Shown here one piece after another: positions 24,985 to 34,720 of a stretch of DNA of 48,833 nt. Source of the stretch: an uncultured Ectothiorhodospiraceae bacterium (GTDB lineage Bacteria > Pseudomonadota > Gammaproteobacteria > S012-40); assembly GCA_945787715.1 (NCBI GenBank), contig CALZJE010000017.1:1-48833 (forward strand), in the 5' to 3' direction. The position numbers and the translations under genes are program-made. The notes beneath the pieces are model-generated. The model saw nothing but the letters and a program-made list of their open reading frames with translations, searched no databases and had not been told where the DNA came from. Numbering within the stretch: position 1 is the stretch's first letter; every line of letters starts with the position of its first letter.

Positions 24985-26325
24985 TTAGCCCATTTCCAGT
25001 TTTTTAAGTCGATATCGCAACTGACGAAAACTTATTCCTAAGAGTTTGGCAGCTGCGGTTTTATTATGCCTTGTCTTTTCCAATGCTTCCTTAATTGCCT
25101 CTTTTTCTATAGAGCCTAAATATGGATCTAAGGGAATTCGGGAATTGTCTAGAGAGTCAAGGTCACCCGGCTCTAAACCGGGAAGGCGTAAATCTTTTGG
25201 CTCAATCAAGTTTCCATCACATAGCGTCATTGCTCGTTCCAGAATATTTTCCAGCTCCCGGACGTTGCCAGGAAAGCCATATTGACAAAGCTTCATGACA
25301 GCCGCATTGCAAATCTTAACTTCACCAAGGCCTGAATCACGCGCCAAATTAGCTAATAAATGTTCAGCAAGCAAAGGGATATCTTCTGGATGCTCGCGCA
25401 AACTGGGCGCTCGCAGTTCAATGACATTGATTCGATAAAAAAGATCTTGGCGAAAATTTCCTTGTTGAACCATTTCAGCAAGATTTTTATGGGTAGCGCT
25501 TAATATGCGTACGTTAATGGGAATCTCTTTTTGCGCCCCAACTTGCCTTACTGCTTTTTCTTGAATGACGCGCAGAAGCTTAACTTGCATGTGCATAGGA
25601 AGGTCCGCTACTTCATCTAAGAACAGAGTCCCTCCATTTGCCACCTGAAAAAGGCCTTCTTTATCACTAATAGCTCCTGTAAAGCTCCCTTTTTTGTAGC
25701 CAAAAAATTCACTCTCCATTAAATGATCCGGAATCGCTCCACAGTTAACAGGTACAAAGACTCCATCACATCGAGGGCCTTGCTCATGGATCATGCGAGC
25801 TACTAACTCTTTGCCACTCCCAGATTCCCCGGATATATAAACCGGAGCTTGGCTGTTGGCTAATTTATTAATCACCGCTCGTGTATTTACAATCACAGCG
25901 GAATTCCCAAGCAGTTTTAATGTTCTCCGAATCGTCTTTTTAGCTATAACCTCCTGTTTTTCAACTTTTACAGCGGTGGCCACCATGTTTCTCAAGACTT
26001 GTAAATCGACAGGCTTGGAGACAAAATCAAAAGCGCCTGCTTTTAGCGCTTGAACCGCAGATTCTACATTGCCATGAGCAGTTATCATCGCAACTGGTGT
26101 ATTACCGTACTCCGTTGAAATTGTATCGACCAAGTCAATCCCATTACCATCAGGAAGACGCATGTCAGTTAAGCAAACATCATATTTATGTCGAGTTAAA
26201 AGAGCTCGAGCTTCAGCAATTGATCCTGCGGTATGAGAATCAATATCCATTCGGAGTAATGTGATCTGGATCAGCTCACAAATATCTGGCTCGTCATCAA
26301 CCACTAACGCTAAATAGCCTGACAT
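24985..26325 (-). CDS. pilR: Sigma-54-dependent response regulator PilR
   Basis: A 446-residue NtrC-family regulator. The receiver domain (1-120) has phospho-acceptor Asp54 (CLTDMRLPDG). The AAA+ domain (about 140-370) has Walker A GESGSGKE (166-173) and GSFTGA (213-218), a conservative variant of the canonical GAFTGA sigma-54-contacting loop. A C-terminal Fis-type helix-turn-helix follows (NKTAAAKLLGISFRQLRYRLKK). It overlaps pilS by 1 base (TAATG), so the pair is coupled. Given its place directly upstream of pilA, it is PilR rather than another NtrC-type protein. Confidence 0.94.
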   Translation of the reverse strand: MSGYLALVVDDEPDICELIQITLLRMDIDSHTAGSIAEARALLTRHKYDVCLTDMRLPDGNGIDLVDTISTEYGNTPVAMITAHGNVESAVQALKAGAFDFVSKPVDLQVLRNMVATAVKVEKQEVIAKKTIRRTLKLLGNSAVIVNTRAVINKLANSQAPVYISGESGSGKELVARMIHEQGPRCDGVFVPVNCGAIPDHLMESEFFGYKKGSFTGAISDKEGLFQVANGGTLFLDEVADLPMHMQVKLLRVIQEKAVRQVGAQKEIPINVRILSATHKNLAEMVQQGNFRQDLFYRINVIELRAPSLREHPEDIPLLAEHLLANLARDSGLGEVKICNAAVMKLCQYGFPGNVRELENILERAMTLCDGNLIEPKDLRLPGLEPGDLDSLDNSRIPLDPYLGSIEKEAIKEALEKTRHNKTAAAKLLGISFRQLRYRLKKLEMG

Positions 26326-27968
26326 TAGCGTGCTCTTCTTTTTATTACATTTGAAAATGTTAACCTAAAACAACTGCCCCCTGCCTGATCCCGAAGGTAA
26401 TCCAGGTGTGCTTGGTTTGCTTCCGTCAGTTCTCGTGCGATATACAAGCCCAAGCCGGTTCCTTTTGTTGCTGTTGTAAAAAATGGCTCAAAAATTTGCT
26501 CAACCATCTCTTCACTCACTCCACTTCCATGATCGATAACATCCAAATATGGTGAATGGGAATCTGTCAACTCCCCCCCTTTAATCTCAAGAATCCACTC
26601 ACAAGCATCACATAATCCATGCCGTAGTCCATTTTGAGACAGGTTCCATAATATTTGATGGAGGTGGCTTGGATCAACAGATACCTGCAAATCATTAGGG
26701 AAAACTTCCAATAGTATCTTACTTAACTCAATATCATGAACACGACAAAACTCAAGTACAAACGCATCTAACCAAGGTTTTAATAAGATGAGCTCTGGGA
26801 TGGCTTTATCTCGCCGACTAAGCTGCATGACGTTTTCAATAATGACATTCATACGAACAGATTGCTCACGAATAATTTGTGTCAACCTTCGGTCAGCCTG
26901 ATCGAGATTGGTTGACTCTTCAAGCAATTGACTTGCATGACTTATTGCTCCTAAAGGATTCCGTATTTCATGTGCGATACTGGCTGTTAGGCGCCCTAAA
27001 GCAGTAAGTTTTAGATGCTGAGCTTGCTGATCAAGAAAAGAAGTATCCTCTAAGATAATTAATGTTCCTGCATAATCTTGCATCCCAAGCCGGATAAAAC
27101 GGGGGTATATTGCATTTACACCAGATACACGAAATGTTTCAGGTTCATATTGATTATCATTAAGCCACTGCATAAGCTCAACATTTAAGGCTATTGACAC
27201 ATCAACAACGGGTCTCAATTCGTCTTTTGCAGGCATCCCAAGCAAATACCAGGCAGCCTCGTTCATTAAGCGAATATGCATCCGATTATCAACAACTAAA
27301 ACACCAGATCCCATTCTCTGAATAATAAATTCGTTTAGCTGCCCCATATTCACGAGATCGACCCCGCGCTGAGCGGCAAGAACCGCACTATCTCTTAGCT
27401 GCTTTGCTAATACATTGGACAATATTGCAGAGATAAAAAGCGTGGCGCATAAAAGACCAGTCTGCACAAAATAATATCCATGGCTATCAAGCCATATCAA
27501 TCGATAAGTCTGTTCTAATGCAACGATCAGAGCCGCGCTAGTCGCATAAATAAAAGCGACACGGCCATTGCACAAAATCCCGACACTTGCCACCGTAACC
27601 ACAAGCAACACTCCTAAACCACTATCAATGCCACCACTTGCATGCATGCAGATTGTGATTATGCAAATGTCCACAAATGAGTGAACATAAACTTGCAGAT
27701 TGAAAGAAGGCGCACGGTAATACGAACTCATGATTGAAAAAAGCGCATATATCAGGAAGATATTTGAAGCAATAAAAAAAACAATAGGATTTTCTTTCCC
27801 CAACAGGCTTGGGGCAGGGAGAAACAGATAGGAAATAATAAATATTACAGCAAGTGCTAATCGATAGAACCCGATAAGATAGAGAGCATGCCATGACGAA
27901 TCAAGAGGTGTGTTAAACTGCCTTTTATCCTTTACACCTACGCCACCGCGATGCATTATGTCATTCAC
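26325..27968 (-). CDS. pilS: Type IV pilus sensor histidine kinase PilS
   Basis: A 547-residue membrane sensor kinase. It has six hydrophobic segments in residues 25-190 and a PAS-like domain (about 210-310, MGSGVLVVDNRMHIRLMNEAAWYLLG). The HisKA domain carries the phosphorylated His333 (LTASIAHEIRNPLGAISHASQLLE), and a HATPase domain follows (NLSQNGLRHG, DHGSGV, GTGLGLYIARELTEAN). In Pseudomonas PilS senses pilin level in the membrane and phosphorylates PilR. The start is uncertain among ATGs in the first 15 residues. Confidence 0.94.
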   Translation of the reverse strand: MNDIMHRGGVGVKDKRQFNTPLDSSWHALYLIGFYRLALAVIFIISYLFLPAPSLLGKENPIVFFIASNIFLIYALFSIMSSYYRAPSFNLQVYVHSFVDICIITICMHASGGIDSGLGVLLVVTVASVGILCNGRVAFIYATSAALIVALEQTYRLIWLDSHGYYFVQTGLLCATLFISAILSNVLAKQLRDSAVLAAQRGVDLVNMGQLNEFIIQRMGSGVLVVDNRMHIRLMNEAAWYLLGMPAKDELRPVVDVSIALNVELMQWLNDNQYEPETFRVSGVNAIYPRFIRLGMQDYAGTLIILEDTSFLDQQAQHLKLTALGRLTASIAHEIRNPLGAISHASQLLEESTNLDQADRRLTQIIREQSVRMNVIIENVMQLSRRDKAIPELILLKPWLDAFVLEFCRVHDIELSKILLEVFPNDLQVSVDPSHLHQILWNLSQNGLRHGLCDACEWILEIKGGELTDSHSPYLDVIDHGSGVSEEMVEQIFEPFFTTATKGTGLGLYIARELTEANQAHLDYLRDQAGGSCFRLTFSNVIKRRAR

Positions 27969-28025
27969 CTAAACTCCTTGCATTAGACCCCTAAACATCA
28001 TTTTGCACTAACGAGAAGAACCCTC

Positions 28026-28277
28026 TCATGTTTTTTTTGAGCGTATCGAAGAGTATTTATCATAATGGCTTTTACTGCAAAAGAAGGAGTCTGAATCCTT
28101 ATAAGCCTCATTTTCAAGAAGATGAACGCCGCATAACCTACATTGTTGCATTCGCTGAATCGGAGGAGCGGAGTGCTTTTTCTGTTGAAATTCGAGCTTT
28201 CTTAGCCGCACATGTTTAACAACTGCCCAAATTACCCAGATAGCAAGCCCAATCAATGCAACTCGAACAATTCCCAT
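28026..28277 (-). CDS. PP0621-family small membrane protein
   Basis: An 83-residue protein with one N-terminal membrane helix (VRVALIGLAIWVIWAVVKHV) and a small zinc-ribbon-like domain: Cys46 and Cys49 (CRLCGVHL), Cys67 and His71 (FFCSKSHYDKY). This matches the PP0621 family of gammaproteobacteria as I remember it; the function is unknown. It lies 57 bp upstream of pilS on the same strand, a common neighbourhood, so co-transcription with pilSR is likely. Confidence 0.8.
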   Translation of the reverse strand: MGIVRVALIGLAIWVIWAVVKHVRLRKLEFQQKKHSAPPIQRMQQCRLCGVHLLENEAYKDSDSFFCSKSHYDKYSSIRSKKT

Positions 28278-28333
28278 TTAACATTTACACCTAAATCTGA
28301 AAGTCTCGCAAAAACCAATAATTGGAAACCGAG

Positions 28334-29374
28334 CTAAAAGGAACGACTAACTGAAAACTGAGCTAATGTAATCATTGCTTGTTTGTATTTTGAATCCGGC
28401 AATACATCGAGAAAAGCAATTGCTTTCTCTGCTTCTCGTTTTGCAGCATTCGCTGTGTAATCGATTGCCCCGGTAGATATCACTGCACTAATAATTGCAT
28501 CAATATTATCCCGGCCACCTTTTTCGATCGATTCCCTGACAATATTAACCTGCTCACTATTACCATGGCGCATAACATAAATTAGTGGCAACGTCGGCTT
28601 ACCTTCTGCCAAGTCATCACCAACGTTCTTTCCAATTTCTTCACTGGAATGACTGTAATCCAAAACATCATCAATTAGCTGAAACGCTGTGCCTAAATGC
28701 ATGCCGTACCGACTTAGCGCATCTATCTCTTCATCAGATCTTCCGCTTATTACAGCGCCGAGTTTGCTTGCTGCCTCAAACAACTTTGCCGTTTTATAGC
28801 GGATAACTTCAAGATATGTCTCTTCGGTGGTGTTCGGCTCGTGACAATTCATCAACTGCATCACTTCACCTTCGGCGATAACATTAGTTGAGCTAGCAAG
28901 AATATCCATCACTGGCATACTTCCAACTTCAACCATCATTTGGAAGGCACGCGAGTATAAAAAATCACCCACCAAGACGCTCGCTTCATTACCCCAGATA
29001 GCATTGGCTGTGTCTCTACCGCGCCGCATATCAGACGCATCTACTACATCATCATGAAGTAAAGTAGCCGTATGAATGAACTCCACAACGGCAGCGAGCG
29101 GTATATGGTAATAACCTTGATAACCAAATGCTCTAGCACTAAGCAGCAATAGTATTGGCCGCAATCGCTTTCCACCACTATTAATAATGTAATGACTCAA
29201 CTGATTAACAAGCACTACATCCGAGTGCAAACGCTGTCTGATCACATTATCTACTTCAAGCTTATCCTCCTCTATCAATGCGTAAACATCATCAATAGTC
29301 ATGGTGTTTGGCGCAGGATCGAAGTCCTGCCCATAGGTTGAAGTATGTTTAAGCTCAATAGGTTCTAAGTGCAT
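28334..29374 (-). CDS. ispB: All-trans polyprenyl (octaprenyl) diphosphate synthase
   Basis: An enzyme of up to 346 residues that makes the polyprenyl side chain of quinones. The two Asp-rich motifs are present: LLHDDVVDASDMRRG (first) and QLIDDVLDYSHS (second), as is GGKRLRPILLLLSARA. From ATG 29302 (MTIDDVYALIEED) the protein would be 322 residues, the E. coli IspB length. The ATG at 29374 adds 24 residues without family support, and neither has a good ribosome-binding site. It is divergent from rplU, the usual arrangement. Confidence 0.95.
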   Translation of the reverse strand: MHLEPIELKHTSTYGQDFDPAPNTMTIDDVYALIEEDKLEVDNVIRQRLHSDVVLVNQLSHYIINSGGKRLRPILLLLSARAFGYQGYYHIPLAAVVEFIHTATLLHDDVVDASDMRRGRDTANAIWGNEASVLVGDFLYSRAFQMMVEVGSMPVMDILASSTNVIAEGEVMQLMNCHEPNTTEETYLEVIRYKTAKLFEAASKLGAVISGRSDEEIDALSRYGMHLGTAFQLIDDVLDYSHSSEEIGKNVGDDLAEGKPTLPLIYVMRHGNSEQVNIVRESIEKGGRDNIDAIISAVISTGAIDYTANAAKREAEKAIAFLDVLPDSKYKQAMITLAQFSVSRSF

Positions 29375-29459
29375 AGTGCAGTATTCTAATCATATATTCA
29401 CTTCGATTATATAAAATATACCGTTCTAGTCAAAACTGTTAATTTTTAATTTGCTGTGT

Positions 29460-29489
29460 TTGACATTATCATACATGTAATAGTAAAAT
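29460..29489 (+). promoter_or_regulatory. Promoter of rplU-rpmA
   Basis: TTGACA (29460-29465), an 18-base spacer and TAAAAT (29484-29489) are preceded by an A/T-rich UP-like stretch. A GC-rich discriminator (CGCGCCCC) follows, as expected for a ribosomal promoter under ppGpp control. The regulation is inferred. Confidence 0.7.
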
Positions 29490-29538
29490 CGCGCCCCTTA
29501 AATTTGACCCTTGATCGTCAAACCGGAGAACAAAGAAC

Positions 29539-29853
29539 ATGTATGCGGTAATCAAAACCGGCGGTAAGCAATACCGCGTAGAAGAAGGCCAAACTCTTAG
29601 AGTTGAAAAAATTGAAGCTGACGCTGGTAGCTCAATAGATTTAGACGAAGTGTTGATGGTAGCAAATGGTGACGACATCAAAATCGGCGCTCCTTATGTG
29701 GATAGCGGCAAAGTATCTGCTGAAATTGTTGAGCATGGCCGTGGCGAGAAAATTCGCATCATTAAATTCAATCGTAGAAAGCATTATCGCAAACAGGCAG
29801 GTCACCGCCAATCTTATACTGCGATAAAAATTACAGGCATTTCTGCTAGTTAG
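29539..29853 (+). CDS. rplU: 50S ribosomal protein L21
   Basis: A 104-residue ribosomal protein binding 23S rRNA. It starts [20 protein letters not shown] and contains [21 protein letters not shown], both diagnostic. GGAG lies 10 bases before the ATG. It is the first gene of rplU-rpmA, divergent from ispB. Confidence 0.98.
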   Translation: MYAVIKTGGKQYRVEEGQTLRVEKIEADAGSSIDLDEVLMVANGDDIKIGAPYVDSGKVSAEIVEHGRGEKIRIIKFNRRKHYRKQAGHRQSYTAIKITGISAS

Positions 29854-29874
29854 GAAAAAATAGAGGCTTATACA

Positions 29875-30135
29875 ATGGCACATAAGAAAGCAGGCGGTAG
29901 TACCCGCAATGGACGTGATTCCGTATCCAAACGTCTTGGCGTTAAACGCTTTGGCGGACAAGAAGTACTAGCAGGTAATATTTTGGTTCGTCAACGTGGT
30001 ACAAAATTCCACCCCGGACTAAATGTTGGTCGCGGTCATGATGACACGCTCTTCGCAACGGCAAACGGTACTGTTGTTTTTGAGACTAAAGGCCCGAAAA
30101 ATAGAAAATACATAAGCGTAACAGCCGCCAACTAA
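29875..30135 (+). CDS. rpmA: 50S ribosomal protein L27
   Basis: An 86-residue ribosomal protein near the peptidyl-transferase centre. It starts [16 protein letters not shown], retaining the unprocessed N-terminus of the gammaproteobacterial type, followed by [27 protein letters not shown]. It is 21 bases after rplU and is followed by a strong terminator. Confidence 0.98.
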   Translation: MAHKKAGGSTRNGRDSVSKRLGVKRFGGQEVLAGNILVRQRGTKFHPGLNVGRGHDDTLFATANGTVVFETKGPKNRKYISVTAAN

Positions 30136-30158
30136 GGCATTTGTCAATCGCTTGAATC

Positions 30159-30184
30159 AAAAAACCCCTTTACTGGGGTTTTTT
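30159..30184 (+). terminator. Rho-independent terminator after rpmA
   Basis: AAAAAACCCC (30159-30168) pairs with GGGGTTTTTT (30175-30184), loop TTTACT, ending in six T. It ends the rplU-rpmA transcript before obgE. Confidence 0.92.
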
Positions 30185-30305
30185 GCGTATTTCGAGATAA
30201 CTTTTCAGCTCGCCCTATATTTGCCCGATCGCGCTTTTCCCTTGCACTCGAACAAGTCCGGAGCAATCTGAACGGCTACACACACGCCTTTTCCAACTTA
30301 ATTGA

Positions 30306-31394
<1,089 letters not shown>

Positions 31395-31416
31395 CAGCTA
31401 ATCAAGCACAACTTCT

Positions 31417-32514
31417 ATGAAAACTTGGATCATTAAGTCAGGTAGCTCACTACTTACCAACCACGGGAAGGGCCTAGATAAGGCTTTTATCTCTCAATGG
31501 GTTGAACAGGTTGTCGAATTAAGAAAAAGGGGGGTAAATTGCATTCTCGTATCATCTGGTGCAGTTGCTGAAGGACTCAGCCGATTAGGTGTAACAGAAA
31601 GACCACATGAGCTCCACGAACTCCAGGCTGCTGCTGCCGTTGGTCAAATGGGATTAATTCAAAATTACGAAGTACAGTTTCAAAAGTACGGCATCCACAC
31701 CGCACAAATTTTACTCACGCACGATGATTTATCCAACAGACAACGCTATTTGAATGCAAGAAGCACATTAAAAACACTCGTTTCAAAGGGTGTTATCCCC
31801 ATTATCAATGAAAATGACACTGTTGCAATTGAAGAGATCAGATTTGGAGATAATGATACGCTAGCCGCACTCACGGCTAACTTGCTAGATGCAGATCAGC
31901 TCGTGCTATTAACAGATCAAGACGGCCTATTTACTGACGACCCAAGAAGTAATAGCAATGCTGAATTGATTAACAAAGCAGCTGCAAATGATCCAACCTT
32001 GCTGCAGATGGCCGGATCAGCCGGGAAATTTGGTCGCGGTGGCATGTATACAAAAATTAAAGCAGCTCAACGTGCCGCTCTCTCTGGCACAACAACAGTG
32101 ATCGCCAATGGAAGTAAAAAAAATATTCTTCTACAAATCGAAGCGCAAGAAGATAAAGCAGGAACCTGGCTAACAACAGAAAATAGCCCAATTGCCGCAA
32201 GAAAACAATGGCTTGCAGGGCATCTAAAAGTCAAAGGCACACTGACTTTAGATGATGGGGCTTGTGCAGCGTTAATAAACTCTGGAAAAAGCTTATTGCC
32301 TATTGGCGTTAAAAAATGCGTAGGCACTTTCAAGCGAGGTGAAGCTATTATGTGCATCAACGCTGGTGGCGAAAATATCGCCATTGGACTCATCAACTAC
32401 GACAGTGATGAAACCAGCAAAATTATCGGCAAAGCATCCAAGCAAATTGAAACTATACTTGGTTATATTGACGATTTTGAGCTTATACACCGAGATAACT
32501 TATCTATCATCTGA
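31417..32514 (+). CDS. proB: Glutamate 5-kinase
   Basis: A 365-residue enzyme for the first step of proline synthesis. It has an amino-acid kinase domain (1-260; WIIKSGSSLLTNHGKG, LVSSGAVAEG, INENDTVAIEEIRFGDNDTLAALTA, GGMYTKIKAA) and a C-terminal PUA domain (about 275-365), as in E. coli ProB. Feedback inhibition by proline is known for the family. It has no clear ribosome-binding site. It is downstream of obgE, and proA is not in the window. Confidence 0.96.
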   Translation: MKTWIIKSGSSLLTNHGKGLDKAFISQWVEQVVELRKRGVNCILVSSGAVAEGLSRLGVTERPHELHELQAAAAVGQMGLIQNYEVQFQKYGIHTAQILLTHDDLSNRQRYLNARSTLKTLVSKGVIPIINENDTVAIEEIRFGDNDTLAALTANLLDADQLVLLTDQDGLFTDDPRSNSNAELINKAAANDPTLLQMAGSAGKFGRGGMYTKIKAAQRAALSGTTTVIANGSKKNILLQIEAQEDKAGTWLTTENSPIAARKQWLAGHLKVKGTLTLDDGACAALINSGKSLLPIGVKKCVGTFKRGEAIMCINAGGENIAIGLINYDSDETSKIIGKASKQIETILGYIDDFELIHRDNLSII

Positions 32515-32528
32515 TAAATACCCAAACA

Positions 32529-32560
32529 CAAAAAAGCCGACATAAAAGTCGGCTTTTTCA
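32529..32560. terminator. Bidirectional terminator between proB and rpsT
   Basis: AAAAAGCCGAC (32531-32541) pairs perfectly with GTCGGCTTTTT (32548-32558). There are T-runs on both strands, so it serves both convergent genes. Confidence 0.92.
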
Positions 32561-32577
32561 TTAAATACTCAATACAC

Positions 32578-32838
32578 TTACATGCTTTTAATCGCTGCAT
32601 TCATGCGAGATTTATATCGTGCTGCAGTGTTTCTTTGAACAATACCTTTACCACTCATGCTATCTAATACAGGAACAGCTGCTTTATAGGCTTCTTGAGC
32701 TTTTTCTTTCTCACCGGCATCAATAGCACTTTTAACACTTTTGATATAAGTACGCATCTTGGAGCGCAAAGCACTGTTTTGAGCACGACGTGTGTCATTT
32801 TGACGCGCACGTTTTCTTGCTTGTGGTGAATTTGCCAA
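32578..32838 (-). CDS. rpsT: 30S ribosomal protein S20
   Basis: An 86-residue ribosomal protein. It starts (M)ANSPQARKRARQNDTRRAQN and contains KAQEAYKAAVPVLDSMSGKGIVQRNTAARYKSRMN. The start codon is TTG (32836-32838) with GAGGAG upstream. E. coli rpsT also uses UUG, linked there to autoregulation by S20. It is divergent from murJ and convergent with proB. Confidence 0.97.
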   Translation of the reverse strand: MANSPQARKRARQNDTRRAQNSALRSKMRTYIKSVKSAIDAGEKEKAQEAYKAAVPVLDSMSGKGIVQRNTAARYKSRMNAAIKSM

Positions 32839-33010
32839 AGTACTGCTCCTCGAATCTTACCTAAATTTTAGAACGCGGGATTATCCGCCCCCCCACGCAT
32901 TGTGTCAACCCTTACTCACTTATAATTTAGTCTTATCCATATTAATCAGTTTTATCAAACATTGCCGGCTTCAGATTTGCTAATATCACGTCGCAATTAA
33001 CCACTAGACT

Positions 33011-33025
33011 AGGAATTTCCCTCTG
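33011..33025 (+). promoter_or_regulatory. Ribosome-binding site deciding a CUG start for murJ
   Basis: AGGA (33011-33014) stands 8 bases before CTG 33023-33025. The codons from there read LSKKLLKSAAVVSSMTMISR, which matches the usual MurJ N-terminus. A TAG at 33005-33007 closes the frame upstream, and the first ATG is at 33065. Confidence 0.65.
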
Positions 33026-34585
33026 AGCAAGAAGCTACTAAAATCTGCAGCCGTTGTCAGCAGCATGACAATGATATCCCGAATCCTTGGGTTTGCTCGA
33101 GACATGGTGTTCGCACGCATGTTTGGTGCTGATGCTGCAACTGATGCATTTTTCGTCGCTTTTAAAATCCCCAATTTTCTACGTCGACTTTTCGCTGAAG
33201 GTGCCTTTGCTCAAGCATTCATCCCCGTTCTCACTGATTATAAAGAAAACAAATCCACTGAAGAGCTGCAATTACTGATCAGCAAAGTGGCTGGAACATT
33301 TAGCGTCGTTTTATTAGGTATAACATTGTCTGGGATACTTGCCGCTCCACTAATTATAATGGTGTTTGGACCTGGGTTTCTCGGTGATGACGAAAAATAC
33401 AACCTCGCGGTAGAAATGCTACGTTTCACATTCCCTTATCTTTTTTTTATTGCGCTTACCGCGTTTGCAGGTGGTATTCTCAATAGTTTCGGTAAATTTG
33501 CTGTTCCTGCATTCACACCGGTTTTTCTGAATATTGTTTTGATCAGCGCAGCTGTTTTCATTTCGCCTAATTTAGATCAACCCGTAATGGCACTTGCTTG
33601 GGGAGTGTTCATTGCCGGTCTTGTGCAGTTAATGTTTCAATTTCCTTTTTTATTGAAAATGAAACTATTGCCTCGACCCCGCTGGGGATGGAATCACCCA
33701 GGTGTTACTAAAATACGCAAATTGATGCTGCCAGCGATTTTTGGATCATCTGTTGTACAAATTAATTTACTTTTCGATACGCTAATTGCTTCGTTTTTAG
33801 TGACGGGCAGCATCAGCTGGCTTTATTATTCAGATAGATTAGTAGAATTCCCGCTTGGGTTATTGGGAATCGCCTTAGCCACAGTCATACTACCCAAACT
33901 CTCTCAAGATCACGCAAAGGCTTCACCAGAAAAATTTTCCGCAACGTTGGATTGGGCATTACGTTTTACGCTCCTGATTGGTTTACCGGCTGCGGTAGGT
34001 TTAATTATTCTCGCTGCTCCCATGCTCGCAACACTCTTTTATGGCGGCGCTTTTACCGGCGAAGACGTATACTTATCCAGCCTGAGCTTAATGGCTTACG
34101 CCTCGGGTTTAATGGGATTTATTCTGGTGAAGGTATTAGCGCCCGGCTTTTATGCAAGACAAGACACCAAGACCCCAGTAAAAATCGGCATTCAAGCAAT
34201 GGTCGCCAATATGGGATTAAACATATTATTTGTGACACCACTTTACATGATGGACTTCAAAGGAGCACATACTGGGCTAGCTCTGGCAACAGCAGCATCA
34301 GCCTATATTAACGCCTTCCTCCTCTATCACACTTTAAGGAAAAACGGCTTTTATCAACCACAAAAAGGCTGGATGAAAATGCTTGCACAAGTAACATTTG
34401 CCTGCACAGCAATGGCGTCACTACTCATCTATGCAAGCCCCCCGCTCGAAACCTGGCTAGCTTGGACAACATTGGAACGTGCTGGCTCACTGACAATGTG
34501 GGTGTTGGCCGGTTTTTTATGTTATTTGGTTTCTCTGTTAATCACAGGCGTGAAGTTAAAATCATTTCTCAAAGCTGAAAGTTAA
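33023..34585 (+). CDS. murJ: Lipid II flippase MurJ
   Basis: An essential inner-membrane flippase of about 520 residues and 14 helices (MOP superfamily) that turns lipid II to the periplasmic side for peptidoglycan synthesis. Diagnostic segments are SMTMISRILGFARDMVFARMFGADAATDAFFVAFKIPNFLRRLFAEGAFAQAFIPV and GLLGIALATVILPKLS. I start it at CTG 33023 rather than ATG 33065, because the extra 14 residues align with the conserved K-LLKS-A-VS--T segment and complete the first helix. It has its own 3' hairpin, and ribF follows. Confidence 0.93.
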   Translation: MSKKLLKSAAVVSSMTMISRILGFARDMVFARMFGADAATDAFFVAFKIPNFLRRLFAEGAFAQAFIPVLTDYKENKSTEELQLLISKVAGTFSVVLLGITLSGILAAPLIIMVFGPGFLGDDEKYNLAVEMLRFTFPYLFFIALTAFAGGILNSFGKFAVPAFTPVFLNIVLISAAVFISPNLDQPVMALAWGVFIAGLVQLMFQFPFLLKMKLLPRPRWGWNHPGVTKIRKLMLPAIFGSSVVQINLLFDTLIASFLVTGSISWLYYSDRLVEFPLGLLGIALATVILPKLSQDHAKASPEKFSATLDWALRFTLLIGLPAAVGLIILAAPMLATLFYGGAFTGEDVYLSSLSLMAYASGLMGFILVKVLAPGFYARQDTKTPVKIGIQAMVANMGLNILFVTPLYMMDFKGAHTGLALATAASAYINAFLLYHTLRKNGFYQPQKGWMKMLAQVTFACTAMASLLIYASPPLETWLAWTTLERAGSLTMWVLAGFLCYLVSLLITGVKLKSFLKAES

Positions 34586-34630
34586 CCCGGGTATTTCATG
34601 AATATGCGAATTTATGAAACACCCGGGTTA
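34583..34630 (+). terminator. Large hairpin at the end of murJ
   Basis: TAACCCGGGT (34583-34592, including the stop codon) pairs with ACCCGGGTTA (34621-34630). After one mismatch TTTCAT pairs with ATGAAA, giving 16 of 17 bp. No U-run follows, so it may stop or stabilise the 3' end rather than act as a classical terminator. Confidence 0.5.
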
Positions 34631-34720
34631 TATGACTCAATTTGCGTATAATCACCCAAGCGCATATCATCACTAACATTCTGCATAATTCAACAAAAAC
34701 ACTCACAAACATAACAATCA

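Noticed and set aside
33065-33067. ATG as the start of murJ
   Set aside because: It would remove the conserved N-terminal segment and has no ribosome-binding site; CTG 33023 fits better.
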